Shown piece by piece: positions 1 through 8,886 of a stretch of 61,517 nucleotides of DNA. Numbering within the stretch: the first letter of the stretch is position 1; each line of letters starts with the position of its first letter. The notes beneath the pieces were generated by a model. The model was not told the DNA's origin, searched no databases, and saw nothing but the letters and a program-made list of their open reading frames with translations. The DNA comes from an uncultured beta proteobacterium (GTDB taxonomy: Bacteria; Pseudomonadota; Gammaproteobacteria; Burkholderiales; Burkholderiaceae_C), in the NCBI GenBank assembly GCA_903938815.1, contig CAJAES010000002.1, positions 1 to 61,517 on the forward strand, written 5' to 3'. The position numbers and the translations under genes were made by a program.

Positions 1-1
1 C

Positions 2-1423
2 GCGCCCACGGCCGCGCCCCCGGCCCCGCCCAACATCGTGATGCTGAAGGTGGAGTACTGGCTCAAGGACCACCTGGGCTCCGTCACCTCCACGCTCGAC
101 CACCAGGGCACCGTGACGGCCCGCTACGCCTACGACCCCTTTGGCAAGCGCCGCCAGACCAACGGCCGCTACGACGACTTCGGCACGCTGGTCATCGACT
201 GGTCGAACACGGCCAACCACGGCACCGACCGCGGCTTCACCGGCCACGAGCACCTGGACGACCTGGGCCTGGTGCACATGAACGGCCGCCTGTACGACCC
301 GACGATCGGTCGCTTCCTGCAAGGCGACCCGTTCGTGCAGGCGCCGGATGAACTGCAGAACTACAACCGGTACAGCTATTGCCTGAACGGGCCGCTGAAC
401 TGCACGGATCCGACGGGGTACATCAGTTTCAAGAAGCTGTTCCGGATGGTCATAGCCATCGCCGTGTCGGTCTACCTTGGGCCCCAAGGGGCCGCATGGG
501 CTGCCAATGGCATCTTCGCCAGCGGTGGGGCCTTGTCAGGGCTGGGTGCGGCAATCGGTGCCGGCGGGGCAATCGGCCAAGCCGCCTTTGCTGGCTTCAT
601 CAGCGGCGCCATCAGTTCCGGCTCACTCAGCGGGGCGCTGCAGGGCGCATTCACGGCCGGCATGTTTGCCGGGGCCGGCAATGTCATCGGCGGTGGAAAT
701 TTCTTCACAGGCGGTGCGAATCTCGCCGATGAATGGGGCGCCATCAGTTCCATCGCCCTGCACGGCGTTGTCGGGTGCGTCACGTCCGTTGCCGGTGGCG
801 GAAAGTGTGGTCCCGGCGCGCTCAGTGCGGCGTTCTCGAGAGCCTCCACCGAGGCGGATGGCCTGGATGAGCTAGATTCGGCAGCGAAGTTGGGGGATTT
901 TGGAGCGCGGGTCGGCGGCACGATTCTGCGAGCTGTCATCGGCGGCACAGGATCTGTGCTCGGCGGAGGGAAGTTCGCGAACGGCGCGCAGACTGGGGCG
1001 TTTTCTTATCTATTCAATCGACTCGCCACTGGACGCGTTCTGACCGGGAGTGGTCATCATATCGTGCCCGATGAAGTTGTTCGAAAGCTCGGAATCACCT
1101 CGACTGACGCGCTAAAGGTTTTCGATAGCAACGATGCGCGTATTCCTGTGGAACACCACAATGGAGCACGACCTTCACCGAATACTGTCAGCCATACCCA
1201 GTACAACAGACTCGCTCTTGATGAGGGCAAGAAGTGGCTGGAGATGAATAGGGTTGATCCTTCAAAGATGACGACGGATCAGGCGCGAGACATGGTGCGG
1301 CACTTCAAGACAACAGCAGCAGATGCCATTCGCCAGTTCAATCACGTGCAATATAGTAAAGCGCTGAGTCAGGCCATACGTCGGGCTTGGTACAGAAATC
1401 CTAGTGCGCGAACCCCAGAATAG
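2..1423 (+). CDS. RHS-repeat protein, C-terminal end with nuclease-like toxin tip (5' end outside window)
   Basis: The frame is open from the window edge, so the N-terminal part is missing. The conserved RHS core end is clear: a KDHLGSVTS block, YDPFGKRR, GFTGHEHLDDLGLVHMNGRLYDP, GRFLQGDP and a closing N-x-TDPTGY. After this a Gly/Ala-rich hydrophobic stretch (about 460-1000 bp) precedes a different C-terminus containing GSGHHIVP near bp 1045-1066 and a later HHNGARPSPNTVSHTQYN. Such [AG]HH-I-x-P motifs are typical of HNH/ENDO-VII superfamily nuclease tips on polymorphic RHS toxins. Role: probably a contact-dependent or secreted antibacterial toxin cut from the RHS cage. Base composition falls in the last 400 bp, as is common for swapped tips. 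RHS identity is sure; nuclease activity is inferred. Confidence 0.9.
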   Translation, partial: APTAAPPAPPNIVMLKVEYWLKDHLGSVTSTLDHQGTVTARYAYDPFGKRRQTNGRYDDFGTLVIDWSNTANHGTDRGFTGHEHLDDLGLVHMNGRLYDPTIGRFLQGDPFVQAPDELQNYNRYSYCLNGPLNCTDPTGYISFKKLFRMVIAIAVSVYLGPQGAAWAANGIFASGGALSGLGAAIGAGGAIGQAAFAGFISGAISSGSLSGALQGAFTAGMFAGAGNVIGGGNFFTGGANLADEWGAISSIALHGVVGCVTSVAGGGKCGPGALSAAFSRASTEADGLDELDSAAKLGDFGARVGGTILRAVIGGTGSVLGGGKFANGAQTGAFSYLFNRLATGRVLTGSGHHIVPDEVVRKLGITSTDALKVFDSNDARIPVEHHNGARPSPNTVSHTQYNRLALDEGKKWLEMNRVDPSKMTTDQARDMVRHFKTTAADAIRQFNHVQYSKALSQAIRRAWYRNPSARTPE

Positions 1424-1433
1424 TAGAAAACCT

Positions 1434-1931
1434 ATGTCGTTCCGACCTCTGTTTTTGTCGAAGGGCCTTGGGCAACCTGAGGCCTTGCGTTTGGCTGCTG
1501 AAGTCTCAAACACCTACCCTTGGCTTGATTTCAAGGAGGAAGTGTCAGAGTCGCTGGCTGATGAACTGCTGTCGTCTGAGGATGCATCTGCTTGGCGAAG
1601 CGCTGTTAGCGTCACGGAACTCGTGGATTGGTATAACGGTGAGGTTCGTCGCCGTCGCCTTCCGCACGGGTCGAGCCAATCGAGTGTTGACCCCTATGTC
1701 GATCTTTGCCAAGTTGTTAGTCGATTTGGAACGGAGGATGCCTTCGGGGACGGGGACTTTTGGGTCGTGGCCGATTCGCTTTCGGGTTCAGCGCCAGCAG
1801 TAGTTTCTTTCCTGAAGTCGCCGTTGCCTGAAGGATTATCTGATGCGCTCAAAGCGTGGCTGGGCAGGCATCCAGAGTTCGGTGAGGTATTGATCGCCGA
1901 TGAAGACGGTAACCTAAAGCTGAAGGCGTGA
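1434..1931 (+). CDS. Putative immunity protein for the RHS toxin tip
   Basis: This is a 165-residue protein with no family I recognise. ATG 1434 begins 10 bases after the RHS stop; a GTG at 1404 in the same frame would overlap the toxin and is less likely. The protein is acidic, lacks a signal peptide or membrane segment, and is lower in GC than the genes around it. Position immediately downstream of an RHS tip is the usual place of the cognate immunity gene, so the function is inferred from context only. No strong ribosome-binding site is visible, which fits translational coupling to the toxin gene. Confidence 0.6.
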   Translation: MSFRPLFLSKGLGQPEALRLAAEVSNTYPWLDFKEEVSESLADELLSSEDASAWRSAVSVTELVDWYNGEVRRRRLPHGSSQSSVDPYVDLCQVVSRFGTEDAFGDGDFWVVADSLSGSAPAVVSFLKSPLPEGLSDALKAWLGRHPEFGEVLIADEDGNLKLKA

Positions 1932-2086
1932 TCGAGGCAACAGCGCCGGAGTCAGGTCTTGAGTCGGCCCTGCGGAAATCGCAACCCATTTTTCTATGAC
2001 GACTTTCGGGTGAATTCCGATTTTCAATATTTCCCGATATTCAATCGATTGGATTGAGGTTCCTGGGAAATCGAGGACTGCTGCTG

Positions 2087-2242
2087 ATGGCCAGCGACGA
2101 CGTCGTTCGTGCGCGTCTGGATCAGATGATCGATCTGCGCAGTGAGGTACTGAAGTCAATGGCCAAGGCCAGACCACCAAGGCTGGGTCTTCAACCTGAC
2201 CTCATAGAGCCGCGTCACCCACGCCCCTCGCATACCCCATAA
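2087..2242 (+). pseudogene. IS5-like transposase N-terminal remnant
   Basis: A short open stretch encodes ASDDVVRARLDQMIDLR, which resembles the opening of IS5-family transposases (typically F-x-RARLDQMIDLRHPL). After SEVLKSMAKA the similarity ends and the frame stops after about 50 codons. No DDE catalytic region and no terminal inverted repeats are present. It is a relic in the 425-base gap between the immunity gene and the chemoreceptor. The gap also holds AT-richer DNA at about 1980-2060 in which I see no gene. Confidence 0.55.
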
Positions 2243-2356
2243 ATCCGCTCACCCAAAAAGCCCGGTCCCAGCCCTTCAGTTCCCACCTTCCCAACCGAAA
2301 CCAGCATATCCAATACGCTGGTTCGGCAGTTCCGGGCAGCGCACCTGAAGGGCACC

Positions 2357-3958
2357 ATGACTCACGCTTTCAACCAGATGAAACTCGCCGCCCGATTTTT
2401 CTCGGTGTTTGGCGCCATCTTGATCATCTTTGTGATTGTGGTGGGCGTGGCTCTCTACAGCACGCGTCAATTGGCCGAGGCGGAGCGTTGGAACAACCAC
2501 ACCTACAAGGTGATGAATCTGTCGCAGGACAGCCTGGCTTCCATGATCAACATGGAGACCGGGGCCCGGGGGTTCATGCTGGCGGGTCAGGACAAGTTCC
2601 TGGAGCCCTGGGCGGCGGGTCAGGCCGACTTCCAGAAATCCTGGTCGGCGCTGAAGGAATTGACTTCGGACAATCCGGAGCAGCAGCGTCGCCTCGACGC
2701 GATAAAGCAGCGCCGCGACGAGTTCGTGGGCGTGGGCGAGTCGCTCATCCAGGCTCGCCGCAGCACGAAGCTTGGCGACGGCGGCATGGAAGCCTTCGTC
2801 AATGAGTTCGGCAAGGGCCGCGACAAGGCTGCCATGGATGCCTTCCGCAGTCTGAACCAGGATTTCTACAACGCCGAGAGCGCCTTGCTGGTCGTGCGCA
2901 GCAAGCAGGCCAACGACAGCCGTGCGGCGATGAATACCGCGCTGCTGGGTGGCCTGGCGCTGGCGGTGGTGGTGGCCAGCGGCCTGGGGCTGCTGCTGAC
3001 GCGTTCCCTGCTGCGCCAGCTGGGCGGCGAACCGATGGAAGCCGCAGCGCTGGCCGAAGCCATCGCCAGTGGCGACCTCACGCGCCGCGTGAACGTGAAA
3101 TCCGGCGACACCGACAGCATGATGGCTCGTTTGGCCGCCATGCAGCGCAGCCTGGTGAGCGTGGTGGGGCAGGTACGGCAGAACTCCGAGAGCGTGGCCA
3201 CGGCCAGCGCGCAGATCGCGCAGGGCAACCACGACCTGTCCGGCCGCACCGAGCAGCAGGCCAGCGCGCTTCAGCAGACGGCCGCCACCATGGAGGAACT
3301 GGGCACAACGGTACGCAACAACTCCGACAGCGCCCGCCAGGCCAACCAGCTGGCGCAGAGCGCGTCGACGGTTGCCGGCGAGGGCGGTGAAGTGGTGCAG
3401 AAGGTCGTCAGCACGATGCGGGCCATCAACGACAGCAGCCGCAAGATCGGCGACATCATCGGCACCATCGATGGCATCGCGTTCCAGACCAACATCCTGG
3501 CGCTGAATGCCGCTGTGGAGGCCGCGCGTGCAGGTGAGCAGGGGCGCGGCTTTGCCGTGGTGGCCGCCGAGGTGCGCAGCCTGGCCCAGCGCAGCGCCGA
3601 AGCCGCCAAGGAGATCAAGACCCTGATCGGCCGCAGTGTCGAGCAGGTGGAGCAGGGCACTACCCTGGTGGACGCGGCGGGCCGCACGATGGGCGAGATC
3701 GTCACGTCCATCCAGCGCGTCAGCGACATCGTGGCCGAGATCAGCAGCGCCAGTATCGAGCAGAGCTCGGGCGTGCAGCAGGTGGGTCAGGCCGTGACGC
3801 AGATGGACCAGGCCACGCAGCAGAACGCTGCGCTGGTGGAGGAAAGCGCCGCCGCCGCGCAAAGCCTGCAGACCCAGGCCGAGTCGCTGGTGCAGGCGGT
3901 GTCCGTCTTCAAGCTGTCGGCAGGCGAGGGCAGCCGCAGCAGCTTCGCGGCAGCCTGA
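2357..3958 (+). CDS. Methyl-accepting chemotaxis protein with CHASE3-like sensor
   Basis: The 533-residue chemoreceptor has an N-terminal membrane anchor (about residues 13-33), a helical periplasmic sensor containing the [12 protein letters not shown] motif of CHASE3-type domains, a second membrane segment (about 195-215), a HAMP linker, and a long cytoplasmic coiled coil. The signalling hairpin tip ([23 protein letters not shown], split around the turn) is canonical and would bind CheA/CheW. No C-terminal CheR-docking pentapeptide is visible; the protein ends SSFAAA. The signal sensed is unknown. It is a single gene with no chemotaxis genes beside it. Confidence 0.93.
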   Translation: MTHAFNQMKLAARFFSVFGAILIIFVIVVGVALYSTRQLAEAERWNNHTYKVMNLSQDSLASMINMETGARGFMLAGQDKFLEPWAAGQADFQKSWSALKELTSDNPEQQRRLDAIKQRRDEFVGVGESLIQARRSTKLGDGGMEAFVNEFGKGRDKAAMDAFRSLNQDFYNAESALLVVRSKQANDSRAAMNTALLGGLALAVVVASGLGLLLTRSLLRQLGGEPMEAAALAEAIASGDLTRRVNVKSGDTDSMMARLAAMQRSLVSVVGQVRQNSESVATASAQIAQGNHDLSGRTEQQASALQQTAATMEELGTTVRNNSDSARQANQLAQSASTVAGEGGEVVQKVVSTMRAINDSSRKIGDIIGTIDGIAFQTNILALNAAVEAARAGEQGRGFAVVAAEVRSLAQRSAEAAKEIKTLIGRSVEQVEQGTTLVDAAGRTMGEIVTSIQRVSDIVAEISSASIEQSSGVQQVGQAVTQMDQATQQNAALVEESAAAAQSLQTQAESLVQAVSVFKLSAGEGSRSSFAAA

Positions 3959-3998
3959 CGCAGGCCCCAGGTCCCAGGCTTCGGGCTTCGGGCTTCGA

Positions 3999-4028
3999 GC
4001 CCAGGCCCAGGCCCAGGCCCAGGCCCAG
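3999..4028 (+). repeat. Hexamer tandem repeat GCCCAG x5
   Basis: Five perfect copies of a 6-base unit lie between the convergent ends of the chemoreceptor and MarR genes. They are preceded by three near copies of GGCTTCG and a small hairpin GGGCT-TCG-AGCCC (3990-4002) that could help termination; there is no T-run. Confidence 0.85.
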
Positions 4029-4037
4029 GCCGCCCCG

Positions 4038-4622
4038 TCAGCGCCCTTCCTTCTCCCCCCGCTCCCAGGCCTTCCGGCTGCCCCCGTGGCGCCGGTCTGC
4101 CTGGGCCTCGACCAGATCCGAGTTCACGATATCCACCGCCTTGCGGTGCAGCGTGTCCAGCAGCCTGGCCAGGGTGCGGACGTCGGCGTCTTCCAGCACC
4201 GACAGCAGCTCGGTGTTCACGAGCTTCACGCGCGGGAAGATGCGCTCGTAGAGCGCTTGCCCCGCAGCGCTCAGCACCACGGTGGCGCGGCGCCGGTCGC
4301 CCGGCTGGGAACGGCGTTCGATCAGGCCCTTGGCCAGCAGCGGCATCAGCGCCTTGCTGGTGCGGGACCGGTCCAGGCCCGCGCGCAGCGCCAGGTCCGA
4401 CGGCGCCATGCCGCCCAGGGCCGCCAGCAGCGCGATGAAGCGCCACTCGCGCCGTGTGATGCCGAACTCGCCTTCGCAGATGCGCGTCACGTTCGACGCA
4501 TTGGCCGACTCGATCTGGTGCATCTGGTAGTTCACCAGGTCCAGGATGCTGTGCGGGTCGCGCAGGGGCAGCACGCCGCCTTTGGCGAGCAGCCCTGCGG
4601 GCGGGGCGGGAGCGCGTGGCAT
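4038..4622 (-). CDS. MarR-family transcriptional regulator
   Basis: The 194-residue protein has a winged helix-turn-helix of the MarR type: ITRREWRFIALLAALGG, the recognition-helix region LDRSRTSKALMPLLAKGLIERR, and the wing PGDRRRATVVLSAAG. It would bind DNA as a dimer and respond to a small ligand, often an aromatic or lipophilic acid. It is divergent from the aminotransferase operon across 112 bases, so it is the best candidate to control that operon and itself. Both divergent genes use the same extended Shine-Dalgarno AGGAGACCC (4624-4632 on this strand, 4723-4731 on the other). A palindrome GCCCTCAGGGC at 4700-4710 is a possible operator. The ligand cannot be told. Confidence 0.88.
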   Translation of the reverse strand: MPRAPAPPAGLLAKGGVLPLRDPHSILDLVNYQMHQIESANASNVTRICEGEFGITRREWRFIALLAALGGMAPSDLALRAGLDRSRTSKALMPLLAKGLIERRSQPGDRRRATVVLSAAGQALYERIFPRVKLVNTELLSVLEDADVRTLARLLDTLHRKAVDIVNSDLVEAQADRRHGGSRKAWERGEKEGR

Positions 4623-4699
4623 CGGGTCTCCTGGGGTTCTTCCTCAGGATAGTGGATTTTTGACATCGTCCGCCTCGGGCCCAGAGTCCGGAGGTGGTT

Positions 4700-4710
4700 G
4701 CCCTCAGGGC
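4700..4710. promoter_or_regulatory. Possible MarR operator palindrome
   Basis: GCCCTCAGGGC is a perfect palindrome with a single central base, placed between the divergent MarR gene and the aminotransferase, 24 bases before the latter's ATG. A TTGACA box at 4660-4665 lies upstream on the plus strand. The assignment rests on position only. Confidence 0.3.
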
Positions 4711-4734
4711 ACCGCCTGCCCGAGGAGACCCCTG

Positions 4735-6099
4735 ATGAAGATGTCGAACGACGCCCTGCGCGAGGCCAATGCGCAGCACATGTTCCACCCCATGGCCGAC
4801 CCCAAGGCCGTGCGTGCCAGCCCGCCGCTCATCGTCGAACGGGCCGACGGCGTGCACGTGTGGGATGTGGACGGCAAGCGCTACCTCGACACCGTGGCCT
4901 CGCTGTGGAACGTCAACGTGGGTCACAACCGGCCTGAGATCAAGCAGGCCATCGTCGAGCAGCTCGACAAGCTCGCCTACTACTCCACCTTCGTCAACAC
5001 CAGCAACCCGCCCGCCATCGAGCTCTCGGCCCGGCTGGCGCGCATGTTCGCGCCCGAGGGCATGTGCCAGGTGCTGTACGGCTCCAATGGATCCGACGCG
5101 GTGGAGACGGCGCTGAAGCTCGCGCGCCAGTACTGGAAGCTTGAAGGCCAGGCCGGGCGCACCAAGTTCATCTCGCTGAAATGGGGCTACCACGGCGTGC
5201 ACATCGGCGGCACCTCGATCAACGGCAACCCGGTGTTCCGCAATGCCTACGAGCCGCTGCTGCCGGGCTGCTTCCAGGTCGAGACGCCCTACCTCTACCG
5301 CAACCCCTGGGGCGAGACCGACGCTGCGAAGCTGGCCGCGCGCTGCGCCGATGAACTCGACCGCGCCATCCAGTACCAGGGCGCCGACACCGTGGCCGCC
5401 TTCATCGCCGAGCCGGTGCAGGGCGCGGGCGGCGCGATCGTGCCGCACGAGAGCTACTGGCCCGCCATCCGCCGCATCTGCGACAAGCACGGTGTGCTGC
5501 TGATCTCCGACGAGATCGTCACCGGCTTCGGCCGCATCGGCTCGATGTGCGGCGCGCGCGCCTGGGGCGTGGCGCCCGACATGATGGCCATGGCCAAGGG
5601 CATCAACTCGGGCTACGTGCCGCTGAGCGCGACGCTGATCAACGAGCGTGTCGCGTCGGCGTTTCATCGGCCCGGCGTGCCCGCGGCGGTGATGCACGGC
5701 TACACCTACGGCGGCCACCCGCTGGCCTGCGCGGCGGCCAACGCCAACCTGCGCATCGTCGAGGCCGAGGACCTGCCGGCCCGCGCGCTGGACGTGGGCG
5801 GCTACCTGAACGAACGCCTGGAGGAGTTCCGCCGCTACCCGAACGTGGGCGACGTGCGCGGCCGCGGCCTGATGGCCGCGCTGGAGCTCGTGACCGACAC
5901 CGCCAGCAAGGGCATGCTCGCCGCCCCCGCGCCCTTTGTGCAGAAGCTGGTGGCGGTGGCGCGCGATCAGGGCGCCATCATCCGCGTGCAGGGCAACCGG
6001 CTGATCCTCTCGCCGCCGCTGGTGTTCTCGCACGCGGACGTGGACGAGACCGTGCGCATCCTGCACGCGGCCTTCGATGCCGCAGGGCGCGCAGCATGA
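4735..6099 (+). CDS. Class III aminotransferase (omega-amino acid/polyamine:pyruvate type)
   Basis: This 454-residue PLP enzyme of fold type I has GSNGSDAVETALKLARQYW for phosphate binding, WGYHGVHIGGTS, the LISDEIVTGFGRIG aspartate motif, and the Schiff-base lysine in MAMAKGINSGYVPLS. The family moves an amino group from a terminal amine (beta-alanine, taurine, putrescine-like amines) to pyruvate or a keto acid. The exact amine cannot be read from sequence. ATG 4735 was chosen because of the strong AGGAGA seven bases upstream; the frame stays open further upstream but crosses the divergent promoter. It leads the run with the deacetylase and GMC oxidoreductase, which suggests amine breakdown: deacetylation, transamination, oxidation. 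Confidence 0.9.
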   Translation: MKMSNDALREANAQHMFHPMADPKAVRASPPLIVERADGVHVWDVDGKRYLDTVASLWNVNVGHNRPEIKQAIVEQLDKLAYYSTFVNTSNPPAIELSARLARMFAPEGMCQVLYGSNGSDAVETALKLARQYWKLEGQAGRTKFISLKWGYHGVHIGGTSINGNPVFRNAYEPLLPGCFQVETPYLYRNPWGETDAAKLAARCADELDRAIQYQGADTVAAFIAEPVQGAGGAIVPHESYWPAIRRICDKHGVLLISDEIVTGFGRIGSMCGARAWGVAPDMMAMAKGINSGYVPLSATLINERVASAFHRPGVPAAVMHGYTYGGHPLACAAANANLRIVEAEDLPARALDVGGYLNERLEEFRRYPNVGDVRGRGLMAALELVTDTASKGMLAAPAPFVQKLVAVARDQGAIIRVQGNRLILSPPLVFSHADVDETVRILHAAFDAAGRAA

Positions 6100-6157
6100 T
6101 CGCGGCGGGATTTCCCATGGCGCCCGGCTCCGGGCGCGCCTCGCGGAGGGCCGCCCC

Positions 6158-7276
6158 ATGACGGGCGCCGGCTTCGTCACCGACGAACTCTGCTTCTGGC
6201 ACGACCCGGGCAACTACGCGCTGATGCTCAAGCCCGGCGGTTTCATCGAGCCCTACAACCGCCACATCGAGAACCCCGACCCCAAGCGCCGGCTGCTGAA
6301 CCTGCTGGGCGTGAGCGGCCTGCGCGACCGGATGCTGGCCATTCCTTCGCGCGATGCAACCGAGGCCGAACTGCTGCGCCTGCACACGCCCGCCCACCTG
6401 GCGCACGTGCAGGCCGTGGCGGCCGGCGGCGGCGGAGAACTGGGCATCGGCGCGCCGATCTCGGCCAACGGCTGGCAGACGGCGCGGCGTTCGGCCGGCT
6501 GCGCGCTGGCGGCGGTGGACGCCGTGATGAGCGGGCAGGTGGCGCGCGCCTACGCGCTGACGCGTCCGCCCGGTCACCACGCCGAGCCTGAGCGCTCCAT
6601 GGGTTTCTGCGTCTTCGCCAACGCGGCGCTGGCGGCCGAGCACGCCATCGCGCAGTACGGCCTCAGACGCGTGGCCATCGTCGACTGGGACGTGCACTAC
6701 GGCAACGGCAGCTACAAGTGCTTCGAGAGCCGGGCCGATGTGCTGGCCATCTCGATTCATCAGCAGGCCGGCTACCTGTTCGTCAGCGGCGAGGCCGACG
6801 AGGTGGGCGAGGGCGCGGGGCGCGGCTTCAGCCTCAACCTGCCCCTGCCGCCGGGCTGCGGCGACGGCGCCTACCGCGAGGCCTTCGAGCGCGTCGTGCT
6901 GCCGGCGCTGGATGCTTTCCGGCCCGAGCTGATCATCGTGCCCTGCGGCTACGACGCAGGGCGCTTCGACCCGCTGGGCCGCATGCTGCTGGACGGCGTG
7001 ACATTCCGCTGGATGACGCGGGCCGTGATGGACATGGCCGAACGCCACGCGCAGGGCCGGCTCGTCTTCACGCACGAGGGCGGCTACTGCCCGGTGTCGG
7101 GGCCGTTTTTCGGCCTCGCGGTGCTGGAGGAACTGGCGCAGAGCCAGACCGAGGTGGTGTGCCCCTTCACCGCGCAGCACGCGAAGATTCCCGGCCAGGC
7201 ACTGGCCGACCATCAGCGCGACCTCGTGGGCGCGCTGGCGAATCACTTCAACGAGCTCAGGCAGCGTCACTGGTGA
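6158..7276 (+). CDS. Histone-deacetylase-fold amidohydrolase (acetylpolyamine deacetylase-like)
   Basis: The 372-residue zinc hydrolase belongs to the arginase/deacetylase superfamily. The catalytic His pair is in TRPPGHHAEPERSMGFC, the Zn ligands in VDWDVHYGNG and CGYDAGRFDPLG, and the substrate-site Gly-Gly-Tyr in HEGGYCPV. Bacterial members remove acyl groups from acetylpolyamines or other small amides. ATG 6158 has GGAGGG upstream, 58 bases after the aminotransferase stop. The stop codon overlaps the GTG start of the GMC oxidoreductase, so the two are translationally coupled. The pairing with a class III aminotransferase supports an N-acyl amine substrate; this is inferred. Confidence 0.88.
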   Translation: MTGAGFVTDELCFWHDPGNYALMLKPGGFIEPYNRHIENPDPKRRLLNLLGVSGLRDRMLAIPSRDATEAELLRLHTPAHLAHVQAVAAGGGGELGIGAPISANGWQTARRSAGCALAAVDAVMSGQVARAYALTRPPGHHAEPERSMGFCVFANAALAAEHAIAQYGLRRVAIVDWDVHYGNGSYKCFESRADVLAISIHQQAGYLFVSGEADEVGEGAGRGFSLNLPLPPGCGDGAYREAFERVVLPALDAFRPELIIVPCGYDAGRFDPLGRMLLDGVTFRWMTRAVMDMAERHAQGRLVFTHEGGYCPVSGPFFGLAVLEELAQSQTEVVCPFTAQHAKIPGQALADHQRDLVGALANHFNELRQRHW

Positions 7277-8886
7277 ACGAGACCTTCGACTTCGTCATCG
7301 TCGGTGCAGGCTCGGCCGGCTGCGCACTGGCGGCACGCCTGCGCCAGGCCGGGCCCTGGACGGTGCTGCTGCTGGAAGCCGGCCCGCCGGACAGCTCACC
7401 CTGGATCCACTTTCCGCTGGGCCTGCACCGCGTGCTGTCCGACGAGCGCATCGAATGGCGCCTGCCGACCGCGCCCGAGCCGGCGCTGGGCGGCCGACGC
7501 GTGCCCTGCCCGCGCGGGCGCACGCTGGGTGGCTCCAGTGCCGCCAACGGCATGGTCTATGTGCGCGGCCAGCCGCAGGACTACGACGCCTGGGCCGCCG
7601 CCGGCTGCACCGGCTGGGGCTGGAACGAGGTGCTGCCGTACTTTCGCCGCAGCGAGGGCAACCAGCGCTACAACGGCCCTCTCCACGGCCGCGACGGCCC
7701 GCTGAAAGTGAGCTCGCCCGAGCCCGGCGACCCGCTCTGCGAGGCGCTCATCGCCTCCGGCACCCAGATGGGCTGGCCGCGCAACGACGACTTCAACGGC
7801 GCCGCCCAGGAAGGCGTGGGCTACTACCAGCACACCCTGGCGGAGGGCCGGCGCTGGAGCGCGGCGCGCGCCTACCTGCAGGGTGCCGGCAGTGACCCGC
7901 GCCTGACCATTCGCACGGGCGTGCAGGTTCGCCGCGTGGTCTTCGAGGGCACGCGCGCGGTGGGCGTGGAGATCGTGCACGAAGGGCAGCGGCGCACCGT
8001 GAGCGCGGCGCGTGAGGTCATTCTCAGTGCCGGCGCCATCCACACGCCGCAGCTGCTGCAGGTCTCGGGCGTGGGTGTCCCCGCTCAGCTGCAGGCGCTG
8101 GGCGTGGCGCCGGTGGCGGCCTCGCCCGAGGTGGGCCTGAACCTGCAGGACCACCTTCAGGCGCGGCTGCGCTACGTGCTGAACCGGCCGCTGGGCCTGA
8201 ATGCGCTGTACCACCGCAAGCTGCACCTGGGCTGGCAGATGCTGCGCTACGTGGCGCAGCGCCGGGGCCGATGTGCCGCGCCGCCCATCCGCAGCGGCGC
8301 CTTCTGCCGCAGCGCGCCCGAACTGGCGCGGCCCGACCTGCAGTTCCACTTCATCGAGTTCACGGCCCCCGGCATGGGGCAGCCGCCGCACCGCGACCCG
8401 GGCTTCTGGTCTTCGGTGTGCGTGCTGCGTCCGCGCAGCCGGGGCCATGTGCGGGCCACCGCGCCCGGCATCGACACGGCGCCCGAAATCCTCGGCAACT
8501 ACCTGCAGGACCCGGAAGATGCCCGCCTCATGCTGGCTGGCGTGCGCCTGGCGCGGCGCCTGGCCGCGCAGCCCGCGCTCGCGGCCCTGGTGCGCGAGGA
8601 GGCCGACCCCGGCCCCGGCGCCGATACCGACGCCGCGCTGCTCGACTGGGTTCGCGCCACCGCCGTCACGGTCTACCACCCGGTCGGCACCTGCCGCATG
8701 GGCGGCGACGCGCGCGCCGTGGTCGACCCCTCGCTGCGCGTGCGCGGCACGCAGGGCCTGCGCATCGCCGACGCCTCCGTGATGCCCTCGCTCGTCTCGG
8801 GCAACACCAACGCCCCCGCGATGATGATCGGCGAGAAGGCCGCCGATCTCATCGCACAACACCACCGCGCCGGGAGCGCCGCATGA
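7273..8886 (+). CDS. GMC-family FAD-dependent oxidoreductase (choline/alcohol dehydrogenase-like)
   Basis: The 537-residue flavoprotein begins with the dinucleotide fold FVIVGAGSAGCALAARL, continues with GMC signature 1 (GGSSAANGMVYVRGQPQDYD) and signature 2 (SAGAIHTPQLLQVSGVG), and ends with the catalytic segment YHPVGTCRMG and SGNTNAPAMMIGEKAADLI. These match the choline dehydrogenase branch, which oxidises primary alcohols to aldehydes. GTG 7273 overlaps the preceding stop by four bases and gives the expected N-terminus. The stop overlaps the ATG of the first sulfatase. The substrate is unknown; an alcohol freed by the adjacent ester hydrolases is a reasonable guess. Confidence 0.9.
   Translation: MNETFDFVIVGAGSAGCALAARLRQAGPWTVLLLEAGPPDSSPWIHFPLGLHRVLSDERIEWRLPTAPEPALGGRRVPCPRGRTLGGSSAANGMVYVRGQPQDYDAWAAAGCTGWGWNEVLPYFRRSEGNQRYNGPLHGRDGPLKVSSPEPGDPLCEALIASGTQMGWPRNDDFNGAAQEGVGYYQHTLAEGRRWSAARAYLQGAGSDPRLTIRTGVQVRRVVFEGTRAVGVEIVHEGQRRTVSAAREVILSAGAIHTPQLLQVSGVGVPAQLQALGVAPVAASPEVGLNLQDHLQARLRYVLNRPLGLNALYHRKLHLGWQMLRYVAQRRGRCAAPPIRSGAFCRSAPELARPDLQFHFIEFTAPGMGQPPHRDPGFWSSVCVLRPRSRGHVRATAPGIDTAPEILGNYLQDPEDARLMLAGVRLARRLAAQPALAALVREEADPGPGADTDAALLDWVRATAVTVYHPVGTCRMGGDARAVVDPSLRVRGTQGLRIADASVMPSLVSGNTNAPAMMIGEKAADLIAQHHRAGSAA

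Noticed and set aside
1941..1975. REP-like element near GGAGTCAGGTCTTGAGTC
   Set aside because: It recalls sequences found beside REP-associated transposases, but there is no hairpin, second copy or transposase, so it could be chance.
2276..3862. Long open frame of 528 codons opposite the chemoreceptor gene
   Set aside because: It is a GC-rich shadow: His/Arg/Leu-rich translation, no family motif, while the opposite strand codes a complete chemoreceptor.
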